Positions 12,150-24,174 of a stretch of DNA of 64,000 bases are shown here, piece by piece. The position numbers and the translations under genes are program-made. The DNA is taken from positions 59,311,707 through 59,375,706 of the forward strand of contig NW_020312828.1 in assembly GCF_003265705.1 (NCBI RefSeq). Reading direction: 5' to 3'. This stretch comes from Callorhinus ursinus. Taxonomy: Eukaryota; Chordata; Mammalia; Carnivora; Otariidae. The notes under the pieces were generated by a model that worked only from the letters and a program-made list of their open reading frames with translations, ran no database searches and was not told the DNA's origin. Position 1 is the first letter of the stretch; each line of letters starts with the position of its first letter.

Positions 12150-12760
12150 CAATTGCTCATACACTCAGCCACCTTCCAAGTGTGGCTCTTGTGGCGGGAG
12201 GCAGACTACCAGCATGATGTGAGTGAAAAGAGAGGCATGTGCCAGGAAGTCCAGAGGAGGGAAATTTTCAGCACTCTGTTCAGGGAAGTTATGCTATAGG
12301 TAATTTCTGATCTGAGTCTTGACAGTTCAGTAATGAGAAAGATAGGCAAATAAATGTGGGAAGTGCCCTCATATCAGAGGCAACATTACAAGTAATGATG
12401 TAGACTTGAGAAGTCCTTGAGGTGTTTGTGCCATTAGAACCAGTGTAGTTTTACCAGCGAGTCATATGTGATGAGCTGTCAAGATCCATGGGGGCCAGGC
12501 ACTGAAGGCTTTACAGTGCAAAAACCCTTGTGTTTTATTCTGTAAACTAAGTAGGAAGCAGTAAGGTCTTAAAGTAGGGGAGTGACAAGATCAGCTTTGC
12601 ATTTTAGGGAATTCACCCGGCAGCAGTGTGGAAACTATATCCAGGTAGGAGACCATGACCATGAGCCAGAAGAAAGATGCCTCAACAGGGGCAGAGATTC
12701 AGAGGGTAGGGGACAGATGAGAAAACTGTACAGCAGGAGAAATGAGCAGGGCTTGTTCCA
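12150..12760 (-). mobile_element. Probable old L2-like repeat, antisense
   Basis: The GGCACTGAAGGCTTTACAGT, AGTAGGAAGCAGTAAG and GGGGAGTGACAAGATCAGC blocks resemble the reverse complement of the L2 3' region. Divergence is high and limits are approximate. Confidence 0.4.
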
Positions 12761-15700
12761 AGATTGAACGCGGGGGGTGAGGAAAAGGGAGAGCTCGGAT
12801 TGCGCTCCGGTTTTTATCATAAGGGTGTTTACCTACTGACATAGTATCTTAGAGGAGAGGATGTATAACTGTTGTAATACAGATAGTCAAGAAATGTTTT
12901 TCAGCAAAATTGAGTAAATGTTAGATGAAAGAACTATGAAATTACTATGTTAAAAAATTGACAAACAGCACATTTTCCTCAGTGGAAGTTTGCTTATAAT
13001 GTACATTTTGGCCCACAAGGTGCTACCCACCTCCGGACTCTAGAGGAACTTCAGGGGAAACTTCCCCACCCCCCCTTAAATCCCTATTGCCTCAGAAAAA
13101 AAAAAAAAAAAAGTTGGTAGAGGCACATTAGAGAACTTTTTTTTTTTTTAGAGAACTTTTTTGATTCTGATGTAGCTAACTTGTGAGGCCCACAAATGAG
13201 CAAGTTAAGATCAAAGGAGTTTGGCAGTATTTCATGTGCACATTTTAGTGATACAGATCGTCCCCTGCATTCCCCACTCCTTGCTTAAACACATCCAAAA
13301 CTTGACCCTTGATAATTTAATCAATAAGTATTTATTTAGTGACTATTATGTTTAAAATGATTTCAGTAGGCATTACATTAACGAAAGGAAGACAATTCCA
13401 AAAAACTTGTTATTTCAAAATATTTCCCAAATGTTACTTTTGTTGTCGTTGTTGTTAAAAACTCCTTCCCCTAGTAGACATTCTCAGTCATTACCAAGTG
13501 ATTCCGTCTAATCTAAAAGATGTCTGTTCAATGCCCACTAATACTAGATACAATGTTAGGAACTGAGAACAAGGAATAAATGAGCTCTGCTCTTTTCTGC
13601 TCAAGCAACAGTCATTCTAATATAATTTACCTGCTCTTCTCTTCCCTGCCCTCTTCTGGTAGATAAAAAAATGTTTTCTGAAATAGACCAAAGGCAAGTA
13701 GTTGGAGAAGAAATGGTCTGTAACTAGTATCTGTAACTTCAGTCCATTATTTAAAAAATAATGGTTAGAATAGCAGAGATAGGTATAAATAGAAGTGGGT
13801 GGGAGAATCATTTTGATTTCCCAAGAGAAATATCAAAAATATCCTCTGCCCAAAGGGCATTTTTGGTACAGTCTTCAATGCTTTGGAAAAGAAGGAAGCT
13901 ATAGTGATTTATAAAATATTGAATGAGAGCAGAAAAGTTTTGTCTGAATTTTAGTCTTCTGTGACACTTCCATGAGACATCAGCACTTCAAAATATTAAC
14001 AAATACCTATTCATGTTTCCCCATAAACATATTTGGAATACCCTAGTTTTTATCTTTATATTTTTCCACAAGGGAGTTCTTATCATTGATTATAAGCTAG
14101 AAGTAGGGATCTTTTTTGAGTAATCTTATATTGAAATTGTGGTGAATTTGATTTCAGTTTTATGTCTGGAAAATAAAATTTAATTTTTTTTTAAAAAAAG
14201 TACATTTATGTTGTTTTATATAACTAATTCATAACACAACTCACAAGGAGAAGTTGACTTTCACTTTTGAAAAGCGTATACTATAGAAAGATGAGAATGT
14301 TTTAATTTTTTCCAGATGCTTCTGTATTTGTTAAGGAAAAAAAATAACCAAATTGGGAAATAAGGCAAAAATAACTGCTTCACCTTCCAAGGTCATACTA
14401 GCATGATCTAAAAGGTTTATTATCATTCTACTCTCCTGGAGAAGGTAACTTATTATTACTATTTTACTTCTTTATAAAGTTACCTTATAGAAAACTGATC
14501 AGTCACGATGATTTTCTTATTCAGTAACGAAGACAACCCGAGAAGTTATGGTCATTACTGCCAAACAGGACATGAACTGTATCGTATGTAATTTAGAATC
14601 TTACTCCAGCATTCTTTCTTTTCGAGTCTTTCATGTCCTTTTTTGAACCAGCTTTGTCCTATTGCTTGTTCCTCCTTCAAGGAGTTAGAGCTTTTGCTCA
14701 CTCTCCCTGTGAGAATGATGTTTTTGTTATTTATAATATTTTGAGAGTTATGTTTTGACAATCTAAAAATTAAATAACGATCTAGTTATTTTATTTACCA
14801 CCAAACCCATTATGATGGAATACCACACATAAGGATCCCATCTGTAAAGACGTTGCCCGTAACCAACAGAATTTCTAGAAATGTTTGTGGATAAGGCCAA
14901 ATTGATTTACTTATCATACGAAATAGAAGATTAACAGGTGTCTAGAAGGTGCAGAGTTCAGTTCTTTGTATGAAGGAATCCGCATAGGAGCCAGCCGGCT
15001 CTTTAGCTTATCGATGTTGATGTCGATGGCCTGGGTTGTCCTGCTTTTATAAACTCTGCATGTTTGGTAAGTGGTATAAATGGCTGATTACATGTAAACT
15101 GACTTGCTAAAGTATTACCATGTATTTATTTCTATTAATAAGCCTAGTCCACAAACAAACATGCATGGAGGGGCCAAACAGAGTTTAAAAAAGGAAAATA
15201 AAGAATCTCTTTGATGGCTGATTGGATCCTAAACATTAATTATTAGTACCTTCAGTTTTTTTATATGATGGGAACTGTTTTATAAAACTTCTCCAAGAAT
15301 TCCACGAAAATTGTCCCCGAAGTAGAAGTCAGCATGTTAAGACAACTTTTAATTTAGTTTTTGCTGTTGTTGTCATCTTTCATGCCTTCCTTCCAGACCA
15401 AAGACATTTAAAACACAATCTAATGTATTAATGTTTATAGAATGTTGAGTTATATTTCCTTAGTCTACCTTCAAATCATTAACTATCAAAAATCATCATG
15501 AGCAGTGGTGCGTGGCAAGAGGCAGTCCTCTTTTCTCTGGGTGTTTATACCTTTAAAAATATTAAAAATATATTTCTGTGTAAAAGAGGACTCTATAATT
15601 GAGTTTAACTATCAACAGAGCTGCATATTGGTGTTTGTCTTGAAAAGAACAATTCTTGTTAATTATAAAGCATTTTAGAGTTTGTTTTTGAGGTTAAAGT

Positions 15701-17267
15701 GGTTGGGGCAGGAAGGCTAAAGGGAGGAAGTTTTAGTGACTTCAGTACTCTCATGCATGTGAGCACAGTCTGGGAAAGAGACATTCAGGAGTGGGCCTTG
15801 TTCGAATGATGTGTTCATCTTTAAACTTAGTTAATTGAAATGCAAGTATGTCTACTCAGAGTCTGTTAAGGTGTTAAGGCCATGGATTTGAATCGAAAGA
15901 AATGTGCCTGGAAGTTGTATCAAACTTCAGGTTCATGAAATAATGTTTAAAATGGCAAAGAGAAATCTCACTTTTTTACATCTTCAAAAGCAAAGGCCAA
16001 TCCATTTCCTTTTGGACAATAAGATGCTAGTAAGGGAATAGGGCTTGGAAGGACAGCAGATGGCCAAAGACACAAAGGTGTCAAATGAGAAAGGCTGCCC
16101 CATGCTTTTGCGGCAGACAACTTCAACCAAAGATATCAAGAAAAGCTTCCCTGCAGTCTTTAAATATGATACTGTCTGGGAAATTAGGGCCAGAAAAAAA
16201 GATGCTCCATTGCACTTGAGAATACTAAAGTCTCAGCGAACATCATGGGTCAGTAATGTAAGGGTATCAGGCAGTCTATTCTGTGACTGTCAGTGGTGGT
16301 AAACATTTGCTATCGCCTGTGAGGCACCTTGCCTTACCTGAATGCTTGCTTGCATGCAGGTGGGAAGTGTGATAGCTGGATACAGAGCAAAGACAGCTGG
16401 GGCTGACAAAGAAAAGTCACTGATAAGACAGCACTGGCTGATTGCTGGCTTACAAGTTAAAGAACCATGTATTGGCAAAACCAAACCAATTTCATTCTCT
16501 AAAACTTCTGTGGGTCATTGTTCTTCATTTTATTTGGGTTTTCCAGTTTTGATTTTTACTTTATTAGATGTCTAAGGTAAGATACCGGTCCCTTAGTGCT
16601 TTCTTAGAAGTTAACACTGTTAAGGAAGAAGTAACTATAAGTTGCACTGTTAGCAAATACCAAAGCCTTTCTGCTGAGTATATGATCTCATATTTAAAAG
16701 TCATAGTGGGAATAACAGAAGAGTGTCTCCTAAAATTTCAATAAAATTTTATTGAAATAATGGGAAGACTTTTTGTCAAGGGTACTAAAACACATCACGA
16801 AGTGAAATGCAATAAGGAAAGGTTCAGAAAATGCTCCCAAGTGAAAAAAAAACTTATAATTAAGCCACCTTATAACTGAATCGGCTGGACATTTGTGGAA
16901 AAATCAAGAGTATATACCAGACTTGAACTCTCTTTTGTGTCTGTTACTGCTCGTGCGCCGTTCTGAGTCCAGAATCAGTACTCAGCAAACATGAATTAAC
17001 TCACTCAAAAAATCAATTGCAGTCATAAGGAAAACTTGGTAAAACCCTGCATTTTATCGGGTGTATCCTCAGGAAATGGTATTAAGAGAAACTAAGAAGG
17101 CCATAACTTCCTGTGGTGTTTCCTTGTTAGCATAACAAAATGCACGCTGTCTTTTAAAAAACAGAATTAAGAAAATGAGAAATAACATTTTGAACTAAAC
17201 AAGATGAATATGTTGGGGCAGATTTTTAGGAGCGATTTTTTAAAGTGAGATTCAAATACTATTTTCA
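12761..17267. other. Intergenic sequence, no gene seen
   Basis: Unique A/T-rich sequence with short homopolymers (for example near 13098 and 13138). The open frames, such as 16045-16302 plus (85 codons), show no recognisable domain. Confidence 0.5.
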
Positions 17268-17403
17268 GTTAAGTGACAGTTTTCTGACTTTATCCAAATA
17301 TCCACATGCCATTGGGATAGAGTGAAACCATATTAGTTAAGTGACAGTTTTCTGACTTTATCCAAATATCCACATGCCATTGGGATAGAATGAAACCATA
17401 TTG
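17268..17403. repeat. 68-bp tandem duplication, two copies
   Basis: Unit one 17268-17335 and unit two 17336-17403 start GTTAAGTGACAGTTTTCTGA and differ at one internal base (AGAGTG versus AGAATG) and at the last bases. Near identity implies a recent event or a collapse/expansion in assembly. Confidence 0.95.
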
Positions 17404-17959
17404 GCTTCTTTAATGTACACGCAGCCTTGTTTCTGAATGAAATGCTTTGGAGTTCTGAATGGAGTAATAAGCAGAACAGGAGTGCCACCAGAGAAACATT
17501 TCGTCAAAAAAAAAAATACAGCTTTCGGGGACTATCGCAGCCATACGTTCCCCACATCTGTGTCTACTAGAGTCTGCTTTGCCAACTGCAACTGTGAACG
17601 TGAACGGCTCGTTTCTTTTCCAAAGTCATCCTCTCCATTTGGGCATGAGAGCCTATCTCCTTTCACTCACTCACCTACAACGAACATCACTCTGGCTCTT
17701 TTCCCCTCTGTTTTGGAAGATGAATAAAGCCCTCCTCACTGCATCATCCTCCTTGGCAAAGGAACATGTTTTTATTTCTCCCATGCTAAAACAACTTTCT
17801 ATTGATTCAACATCTCTTGCCAGCTCTCATTCCTTTTTCCAATCCCCGTTAAAGCAAAGCTCCCCCGATTGTATACTGTTCTGCAAACCTCTCTTCTCTT
17901 CTCTTTAATGTACTCCCTCAGACTTTCCCATCCAATCTCTTCAATCAACTGCTTTCGTC

Positions 17960-18115
17960 AGTGTGCCACCGACCAGGGGCACGCCACCCGGGCAGGTCCT
18001 GAGCTTCATTGGAAGCTCCGATGCTACCGTCCTGAAACTGGAAATTTCTGAACAAGGGGGCTTGCAGGTTCAGTTTGCTCTGGGCCCCGAAAAGTATACA
18101 GCCCACCCTGCTGGT
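17960..18115 (+). mobile_element. Possible ancient interspersed repeat of uncertain family
   Basis: The stretch containing AATTTCTGAACAAGGGGG and GTTTGCTCTGGGCCCCG resembles a segment repeated through mammalian genomes. I cannot name the family. Confidence 0.3.
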
Positions 18116-18419
18116 GACCTTCACACTGCCAAAACGAGTGAGCATTCCCCCCCTTGACCTATCAGCAGTATCTCCTTCGGTCAATGGCTCCCTGCTTCGT
18201 GATACATTTCTGTTTTCTGCGGCTTCCAAGATACCTCACTCTCATTTTCCTTCTACCTCATGGGTGGCTTCCTCCTCAGTTTCTGTCGCTTGTGTCTCCT
18301 CATTGCCCTGACTTCAAATACTGGGTGTATTTCCACCTCTGTTCCCTCCCTAAGTTATCTCAGCCAGTCTTATGGTTTTAAATACTGTCTAGATGCTCAG
18401 GCTAACGCCTGACTTCAAC

Positions 18420-19330
18420 GCCTAGATATGACAGTCTACTTGACCTTTGGACCCTAAAACGTAGCTTGTCCCAAATTTAAGTTCTTTTCCTCCCCACTCC
18501 AAAACCGATCCATCGAGTCCATTTTTCCAGTTTGCTCGGACCAAAAATCTTGGATTAATTCTTCACTCTTCTCTTTCTCTCTCACCCTGCATCCAGGCCA
18601 TCTAGTTTATTCTCCTTCTAAGAAGATTTCTGGAATTTTAACTGCCTTTCTGCTCCTGTTCTCTCTTGCAGAGATGACTAAATTAGCTTCCAACCTGGTT
18701 TCCTTGCTTCCATCCTTATATGCTCATCTGCTATGATTTATTGCATAGAAGAGAATGGTCCCATTTAAACATACATCAAATAGCAATCCCCTGCTCGAAA
18801 CACTAAAATACCTCCCTGCTTCAGACAGAATAAAAGTCATAGCAGCCAGAGTGGCCTACAATGTCCTAACTGATCTGATCTCCTCTTACCTCAGTACTTT
18901 CATCTCTGAGTGAGTTTCTAAATATTCTCCCTCTGGTTTCCCTGCCTCAGCCACACTGGCTGCCCTGCGCTTCCTCCAACTTATCGGATATACCCTCTCC
19001 CCTTGGGGCCTTTGCATGAGCTGTTCGCTTTCACCACTCCTCCTTTAGGTCTAGGCTCAGCTGAGGGCTGTACCATTGGGTAGCCTAACGAATACGGCAT
19101 CCATCCGCTCTACTGCCTTGAACTCTGCTTTTCTTCTCCAGTTCGTGCATCACCTTCCAACATGAAATGCTACTTATATATTTGTTTATTGTGTGTGTAT
19201 TTTTATTGTCTGTGTCCCTTCCACACAGACAGTTTTGGTCAGCTTTTTTACACTGATGCAGTCCAAATGCTTGGAATAGTGCCTGATAACTAATAAATAC
19301 TTAATTGATATTTGTTGACTGAACACGTGA
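18420..19330 (+). mobile_element. L2 LINE 3' region
   Basis: A long pyrimidine-rich L2 copy. It includes a TTGGATTAATTCTTCACTCT block, AGAGTGGCCTACAATGTCCT, CAGCCACACTGGCTGCCCTG, GGGGCCTTTGCATGAGCTGT and a tail of GGAATAGTGCCTGATAACTA with ATAAATACTTAATTGATATT. It explains the several overlapping short open frames nearby. Confidence 0.8.
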
Positions 19331-19414
19331 AGCCTGGGTTTGTACCACACAGTCAGCACCACCACCACCAAAAAATAACAGCAAGGAAAATTTTGCTATA
19401 GAAAAAAAAAATCA

Positions 19415-19613
19415 GGGGCGCCTGGGTGGCTCAGTCGTTACGTGTCTGCCTTCGGCTCGGGTCACGATCCCAGGGTCCTGGGATCGAGCCCCGCATCGGG
19501 CTCCCTGCTTGGCGGGAAGCTGGTTTCTCCCTCTCCCACTCCCCCTGCTTGTGTTCCCTCTCTCGCTGTGTCTCTCTGTCAAATAAATAAAATCTTTAAA
19601 AAAAAAAAAAAGA
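19415..19613 (+). mobile_element. Carnivore SINE, pinniped-like SINEC subfamily
   Basis: Full-length copy starting GGGGCGCCTGGGTGGCTCAG, with the same CT-rich body as the 6.06-kb copy and an (A)n tail. Flanked by an A-rich target-site duplication ending ATCA (19401-19414 and about 19612-19623). Little diverged. Confidence 0.95.
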
Positions 19614-19624
19614 AAAAATATCAC

Positions 19625-21690
19625 CAAGGCAACTGTAAAAAATAAAATCATAGGAAATGAGCCATCATGATGATATCAAATTGATTGTTGTAAACTAACT
19701 GGTGCATTTATGCTTTTTCAGATACATTAATTCATTGGGTAGTATGTGCTATGTAGAAAGAAAATACCTAAGGAGATTTAAGGTCTGAAGAAAACACCAT
19801 TGGTTGTAGAATAAACTAACTCTAAAAACTGACTCATGTGTAAACATGAGGCAGGCAGACACTGCTTTCATGTGAGAGGTGGTGCAGGTTCTGAGAAGTC
19901 TGTGATGTATTTGTGGGGTTTGAGTTCATAAATATTCCTGGGAAATCGCTTACAGTTGAGTGCTTCTGCAGTTTTAATTTGGAAATTCACCTATTATTAT
20001 TTAAAATAATTTAAAGAATTTCTATGATATTTTCCTGCTAATCTCACTTGCTATCCCAGGCTCTCCTGCTTACCTGAAGGAAAAGATTAGTATTTGTTAC
20101 ATGTTCTGTTGCTGTTATTGCACAAAGGTTCGGAGAACTGGTTGTTATGTCATGTAATATATTCTGTATCAATACTTTAACATTCAGGGAAGGTGACTTC
20201 CATATTACTGACATCCTAAACATACTGGAGGACAGCATTATAAAAGTAGCCATAAAATTTCATTGTAAAAATTGCTTACTTTTATTCAAAGAAATTCCTG
20301 AAATTATTCATTAGAACCATCAACTATAACATGAAAAAGCCCCTCCTTTCTCATCAACTGTTATGCTCTGCTTTTCCATCGCTGTTACTTCCACTCAAAA
20401 ATGTGACATGGAGAGGGACACAAGGACATCTTGGACGTTGCCGGCCATTAACTTTAGCAACTTTTAATCGTTTTTGAAATTTCTTTGTTCATCCCAGCGT
20501 GTTAAAAAAACAGAAAAATGGTACTTGGGGTTACAAAGACAGAGAACAAAAGTACAAGCTAATTAGCAGTATGCTCAAGAACGAAGGCTTGTTTGTCTTC
20601 TGTGCAAATGTTTTTCGTCTTAAGCAAATTTGGCTCTGAAAGAAATCAGGCAGGTGCTGCTGCCACGGTGCTTTCGGGTTTCCTGGCAGAGCTGGAGGTG
20701 CACTGGGACCTGAGACAAAACCCAGGGGAACCACAGCTAACCTCAGCGCTTTGCCCCATTTCCTCCCTGCCAGTCACCAGAGTTCACTATCGTTCAAGCT
20801 CCAGGGGTCACACACTGCCTGTCTCGGGGTGGAATTTATTCTGAACAAGTGTTTTGCTTGGCTTGCAATATTAAAAAAAAAAAAAAAAAGCCAGTCACTA
20901 ACATTAAAAATTAGGAGATTTCACATCAAATTCCCTTTGTCCAGTTTTTTCTTGAAAACTGAAAATCTGCAACCCAAGTTGGCTTGGCAGTGCTCTCAGG
21001 GCTGAGGAAAGGCTACCTTGATACAGCCCTCGGGTTCCCAAGGTCTCCACCCGGCTGGCTCATCCACACAGGCTACTTGCCTGCATCCTTTGTGCAACGG
21101 AGTCTCTGGCCCCCGCTCTACCCTCACAGAGACGGGAGACCAAAAGGTGAGGGAGGGCTCCTAGTGCTGACTCGCTCTTCCTTCCCCTCAAACAATGGTA
21201 AATAGCTGATGGTTACAGAGTTCTTTCTGCATGGGATCCCGACAGTTCTGGGTGAGAACAAAGTATATTGGACTTTATCTGAAAAGTGGTCCCGACAGGA
21301 GGAGAATCAAGTTCTACATAAAGAAATCACATTGTTACTACCGCACTCTTATCTAGAGAATGTTGCTCCAGCTGTGAAAAAACCTTGTCACTATTAGGAA
21401 AGCCCCTGAAAGTCTCTACTCTGTTTTCAAAATAAGGGAGAAGAGAAAGAGCTAGGAAATAAATAAATAAATAAATGAAGGGGTTTGTTAATTTAGGCTC
21501 ATAAAAATCAGAAGCGAAGATTGTGTAAGGAGGGTAGATACTAATTAATTTGAAATTTTCAAAACAAATTTTCTGAAGCAGTTAGCTAGTTAAATACTTT
21601 AAGAAGTCCTGTTCTTTGAGTGTTTTTCTTTCTGGCTACAAACCCTTGGGTGAATTTTCCCATGTCCTTCTCATACCTGCATTTCTTCTG
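19625..21690. other. Intergenic sequence, no gene seen
   Basis: Mostly unique. A short AAAT run lies near 21458-21475. Frames such as 20593-20844 plus have no recognisable domain. Confidence 0.5.
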
Positions 21691-21706
21691 CCTCGTTCCT
21701 CTTTCA

Positions 21707-21748
21707 TTTAAAAAAAAAAAATGTTTTGTCTATTTATTCACGAGAGTC

Positions 21749-21781
<33 letters not shown>

Positions 21782-21894
21782 GAGGCAGGCTCCCCGCAGA
21801 GCAGGGAGCCCGACGCGGGGCTCGATCCCAGGACCCTGGGACCATGACCTGAACCGGAGGCAGACGCTCAGCCATCTGAGCCACCCAGGGGCCC
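21707..21894 (-). mobile_element. Carnivore SINE (SINEC), reverse orientation, with clear target-site duplication
   Basis: Reverse head GAGCCACCCAGGGGCCCC, an internal (AG)n and a tail at the left. Flanked by a 19-base duplication at 21688-21706 and 21895-21913 (CTGCCTCGTTCCTCTTTCA, one mismatch). Confidence 0.96.
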
Positions 21895-21913
21895 CTGCCT
21901 CGTCCCTCTTTCA

Positions 21914-22429
21914 AAACCATCCTTTAGGAAACCTCCTCTGATTAATCTCATTTAAGCAAATAAACGAGGGATGTAATATATTAATATAAACTTCTTGAGA
22001 TTATTACCAGGATCTTCACATCATATGTGGGTACACTGAATTGAATCAAAGTTAAGGTTCAAAAGCAGGAGTTTTTTTACATATTGTAACATAATCATTA
22101 CCCAATACTTAACACTCGATACTTAACACTCAATAAATGTTTTTTGAAATAAACATTTTTTTTATTGTTAATCTTCCTCAAGAAACTAGTTATTTTTTTT
22201 TCTTTTACACAAGGTCTATCAATAAGAGATTGGTTAAAGGAAAAAAAAAAAGCAAAACAAAACAAGTTGAGAGAATCCAGGCCTTTTCAATCTTAGTCAT
22301 ATTTTTGAAAATGGTGATTTGATTTCACCATCTCAATTCATCAGAGCCTGTCTATATGTTACAATGGTCTGTATTTCCTATTGCTACGTGGATGAAAATG
22401 AATCCATATAAACCATACCAACGCCATTA
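21914..22429. other. Sequence immediately downstream of the TRPS1 poly(A) site
   Basis: A/T-rich. Includes a 14-bp direct repeat (22105-22132, ATACTTAACACTCG then ATACTTAACACTCA) and a tail-like CAATAAATG. The repeat may be the end of an old LINE/SINE. Confidence 0.5.
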
Positions 22430-22449
22430 TATATAACTGGTGGTAAAAC

Positions 22450-22455
22450 TTTATT
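22450..22455 (-). terminator. TRPS1: Probable distal TRPS1 poly(A) signal (AATAAA)
   Basis: TTTATT on the plus strand reads AATAAA on the transcript strand. Downstream on the transcript, about 28-40 bases after the hexamer, is a GU-rich stretch GTTGGTATGGTTT (plus-strand 22410-22422), the expected position of a CstF-binding element. Cleavage would fall at about 22425-22435. The distance from the stop fits the known long TRPS1 3' UTR. Other TTTATT hexamers occur inside the UTR (near 24127 and 25639) and could give shorter isoforms. Confidence 0.65.
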
Positions 22456-22928
22456 ATTCAAGTTTAGATGTAACAGACATCTTTGCTGCCTGAAGATTGT
22501 TTGCATAAGAAATACACCAAGAACATGTTTGTGAGTAGAAATGAACATGCACTATGAAAACAAAATTAAATAAAACAAAAAAAAATATTCCATGTGTTGT
22601 AAGAACAGAACTATTATAGCCAACATTCTAATATTCAAATCAGGACTACAAATTGAATATTTTCTTAGCAACATGAAATCATTCCATATGAAAGACATTT
22701 TCTGCTGGTGAATATTGCTGTAAGTTAATTTTACATTGGCATTTTGAGATGTTTCCCAACCCCATCCCACCCCCCAATTATCCACGTTGTCAAATAGCCC
22801 GCCCTAAGGAATTTGGCAATTCTTATTGTGATATTTGCCTTGTTGGTAGCCATTAAGAAACTATCGTTTTATCAGCCTTGTAATAGTTTTGCCTCTTCAT
22901 AGTCAACACTATAGGCTGTCTAGTATGA

Positions 22929-22936
22929 TATTTACA
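22929..22936 (-). promoter_or_regulatory. Pumilio response element (TGTAAATA)
   Basis: Matches the UGUANAUA consensus on the transcript strand, within the TRPS1 3' UTR. Short motif, so the site call rests on context only. Confidence 0.4.
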
Positions 22937-23019
22937 GCTCATCTTTAACAAAAATGACCCCAACCTTTCCTGGCCCTTGGGAACTGAGAGTTTAAATAAG
23001 CCCCTTGGCCATATAATAA

Positions 23020-23089
23020 TACTTGGCACTCCCATGGTGCCTTTCAACCAAGGATCTCAAAGTGCTTTACAAAACAAGTACTACATTAC

Positions 23090-23126
<37 letters not shown>

Positions 23127-23240
23127 ATACTTTTTCCATTTTACAGGTGAGGAACCTGAGGAACGAAAAGAAAAAGTGATTTACTGCAGGTCATAAAATG
23201 AAAAACAACCAGGGGTAGAATCAGGATCCAGTTTTGGGAC
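23020..23240 (-). repeat. Ancient repeat-like segment with (ATT)n in the TRPS1 3' UTR
   Basis: Contains GGATCTCAAAGTGCTTTACA, CCATTTTACAGGTGAGGAAC and GGGTAGAATCAGGATCC blocks of the kind found in MIR or CR1/L3-type fossils, split by an ATT run. The family is uncertain. Confidence 0.45.
23091..23124. repeat. (ATT)n microsatellite
   Basis: About 11 ATT units inside the TRPS1 3' UTR; on the transcript it reads (AAU)n. Likely variable in length. Confidence 0.95.
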
Positions 23241-24166
23241 TTATGGGTCTTGAAGGACCATCTTCTCTGATGAAGGCTAAACGTTACTTCCACGTAAAGT
23301 TACTCTTGCTTTTCTCTGGTGTAGGACGGAGTGAGGCTTACAGCTCTACCTTTCCTTTCAAGAGAACAACAAATGAGCATACATTATCCGGTTTCCATGT
23401 GTGGATCAATGTTGAATTTCACATTTTCTTCATCCCTGACTTCACACACTTCCGCCCTAGCATCTTCCAGAGGTCCTAATTACTGCAAATAGTTGTGGAC
23501 AATTTCTAAACAACTGTACCACTATCAGGAATGTGTCAATCAACTGTCTATGACACAGTGATGGAAAACCAAAAGGAAGTGTTCTCCAAAGAAGCCATCC
23601 CTCTGTCCTTGGCTGGGTCTTTCTTTGGGAAAAAAAACACAGACCTTCAAAGTCCCAATGCATGTCTTTCTATCCTCTTCTCATTTACGGCTGCCTACTG
23701 ATAGAATTCCACCTACTAGTACCTACCTTTGGTTAGCATATTTAGTTTCATATTCTGGTTGAATTTCAAATCCACCATTTTCTCCTGTGATCTAGGGATG
23801 GCCAGCAAGCTCTCACCTACTTGCTTACCAAAGATGCCTTGCATTTTTTTTTCTTTTTTTTGCCATGACCCTCAACCCAAAGACTGTGACCTCATGTAAA
23901 CTTTAGGTAAAAGGCTGGCATACAGCACAGGAGCTGACCACTAGCTTCTTTCCTCCATGCTTCTACCACTGGATGACAGATATCTCCACTCTGGAGTTGC
24001 AGTTAACGTTCACTAACTAAACAGGCAGGCAGTTCAGAGGTCTCAGGACGGGTCACCTTGTGATGTTTTGCAGCCACACAGCAGAAGGCTAATAAGTATT
24101 TTAATAGCAGTATTGGTACTCTTCAATTTATTAAGAAAAATGTATATCCTCAGGCATTTAAAAATA

Positions 24167-24174
24167 TATATACA
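24167..24174 (-). promoter_or_regulatory. Pumilio response element (TGTATATA)
   Basis: Perfect UGUANAUA match on the transcript strand in an A/T-rich part of the TRPS1 3' UTR. Because of the local A/T richness it may be a chance match. Confidence 0.4.

Noticed and set aside
17437..18381. Cluster of overlapping 60-109-codon plus-strand frames
   Set aside because: Pyrimidine-rich sequence with few stops, much of it beside or within an L2 copy; no domain or consistent frame.
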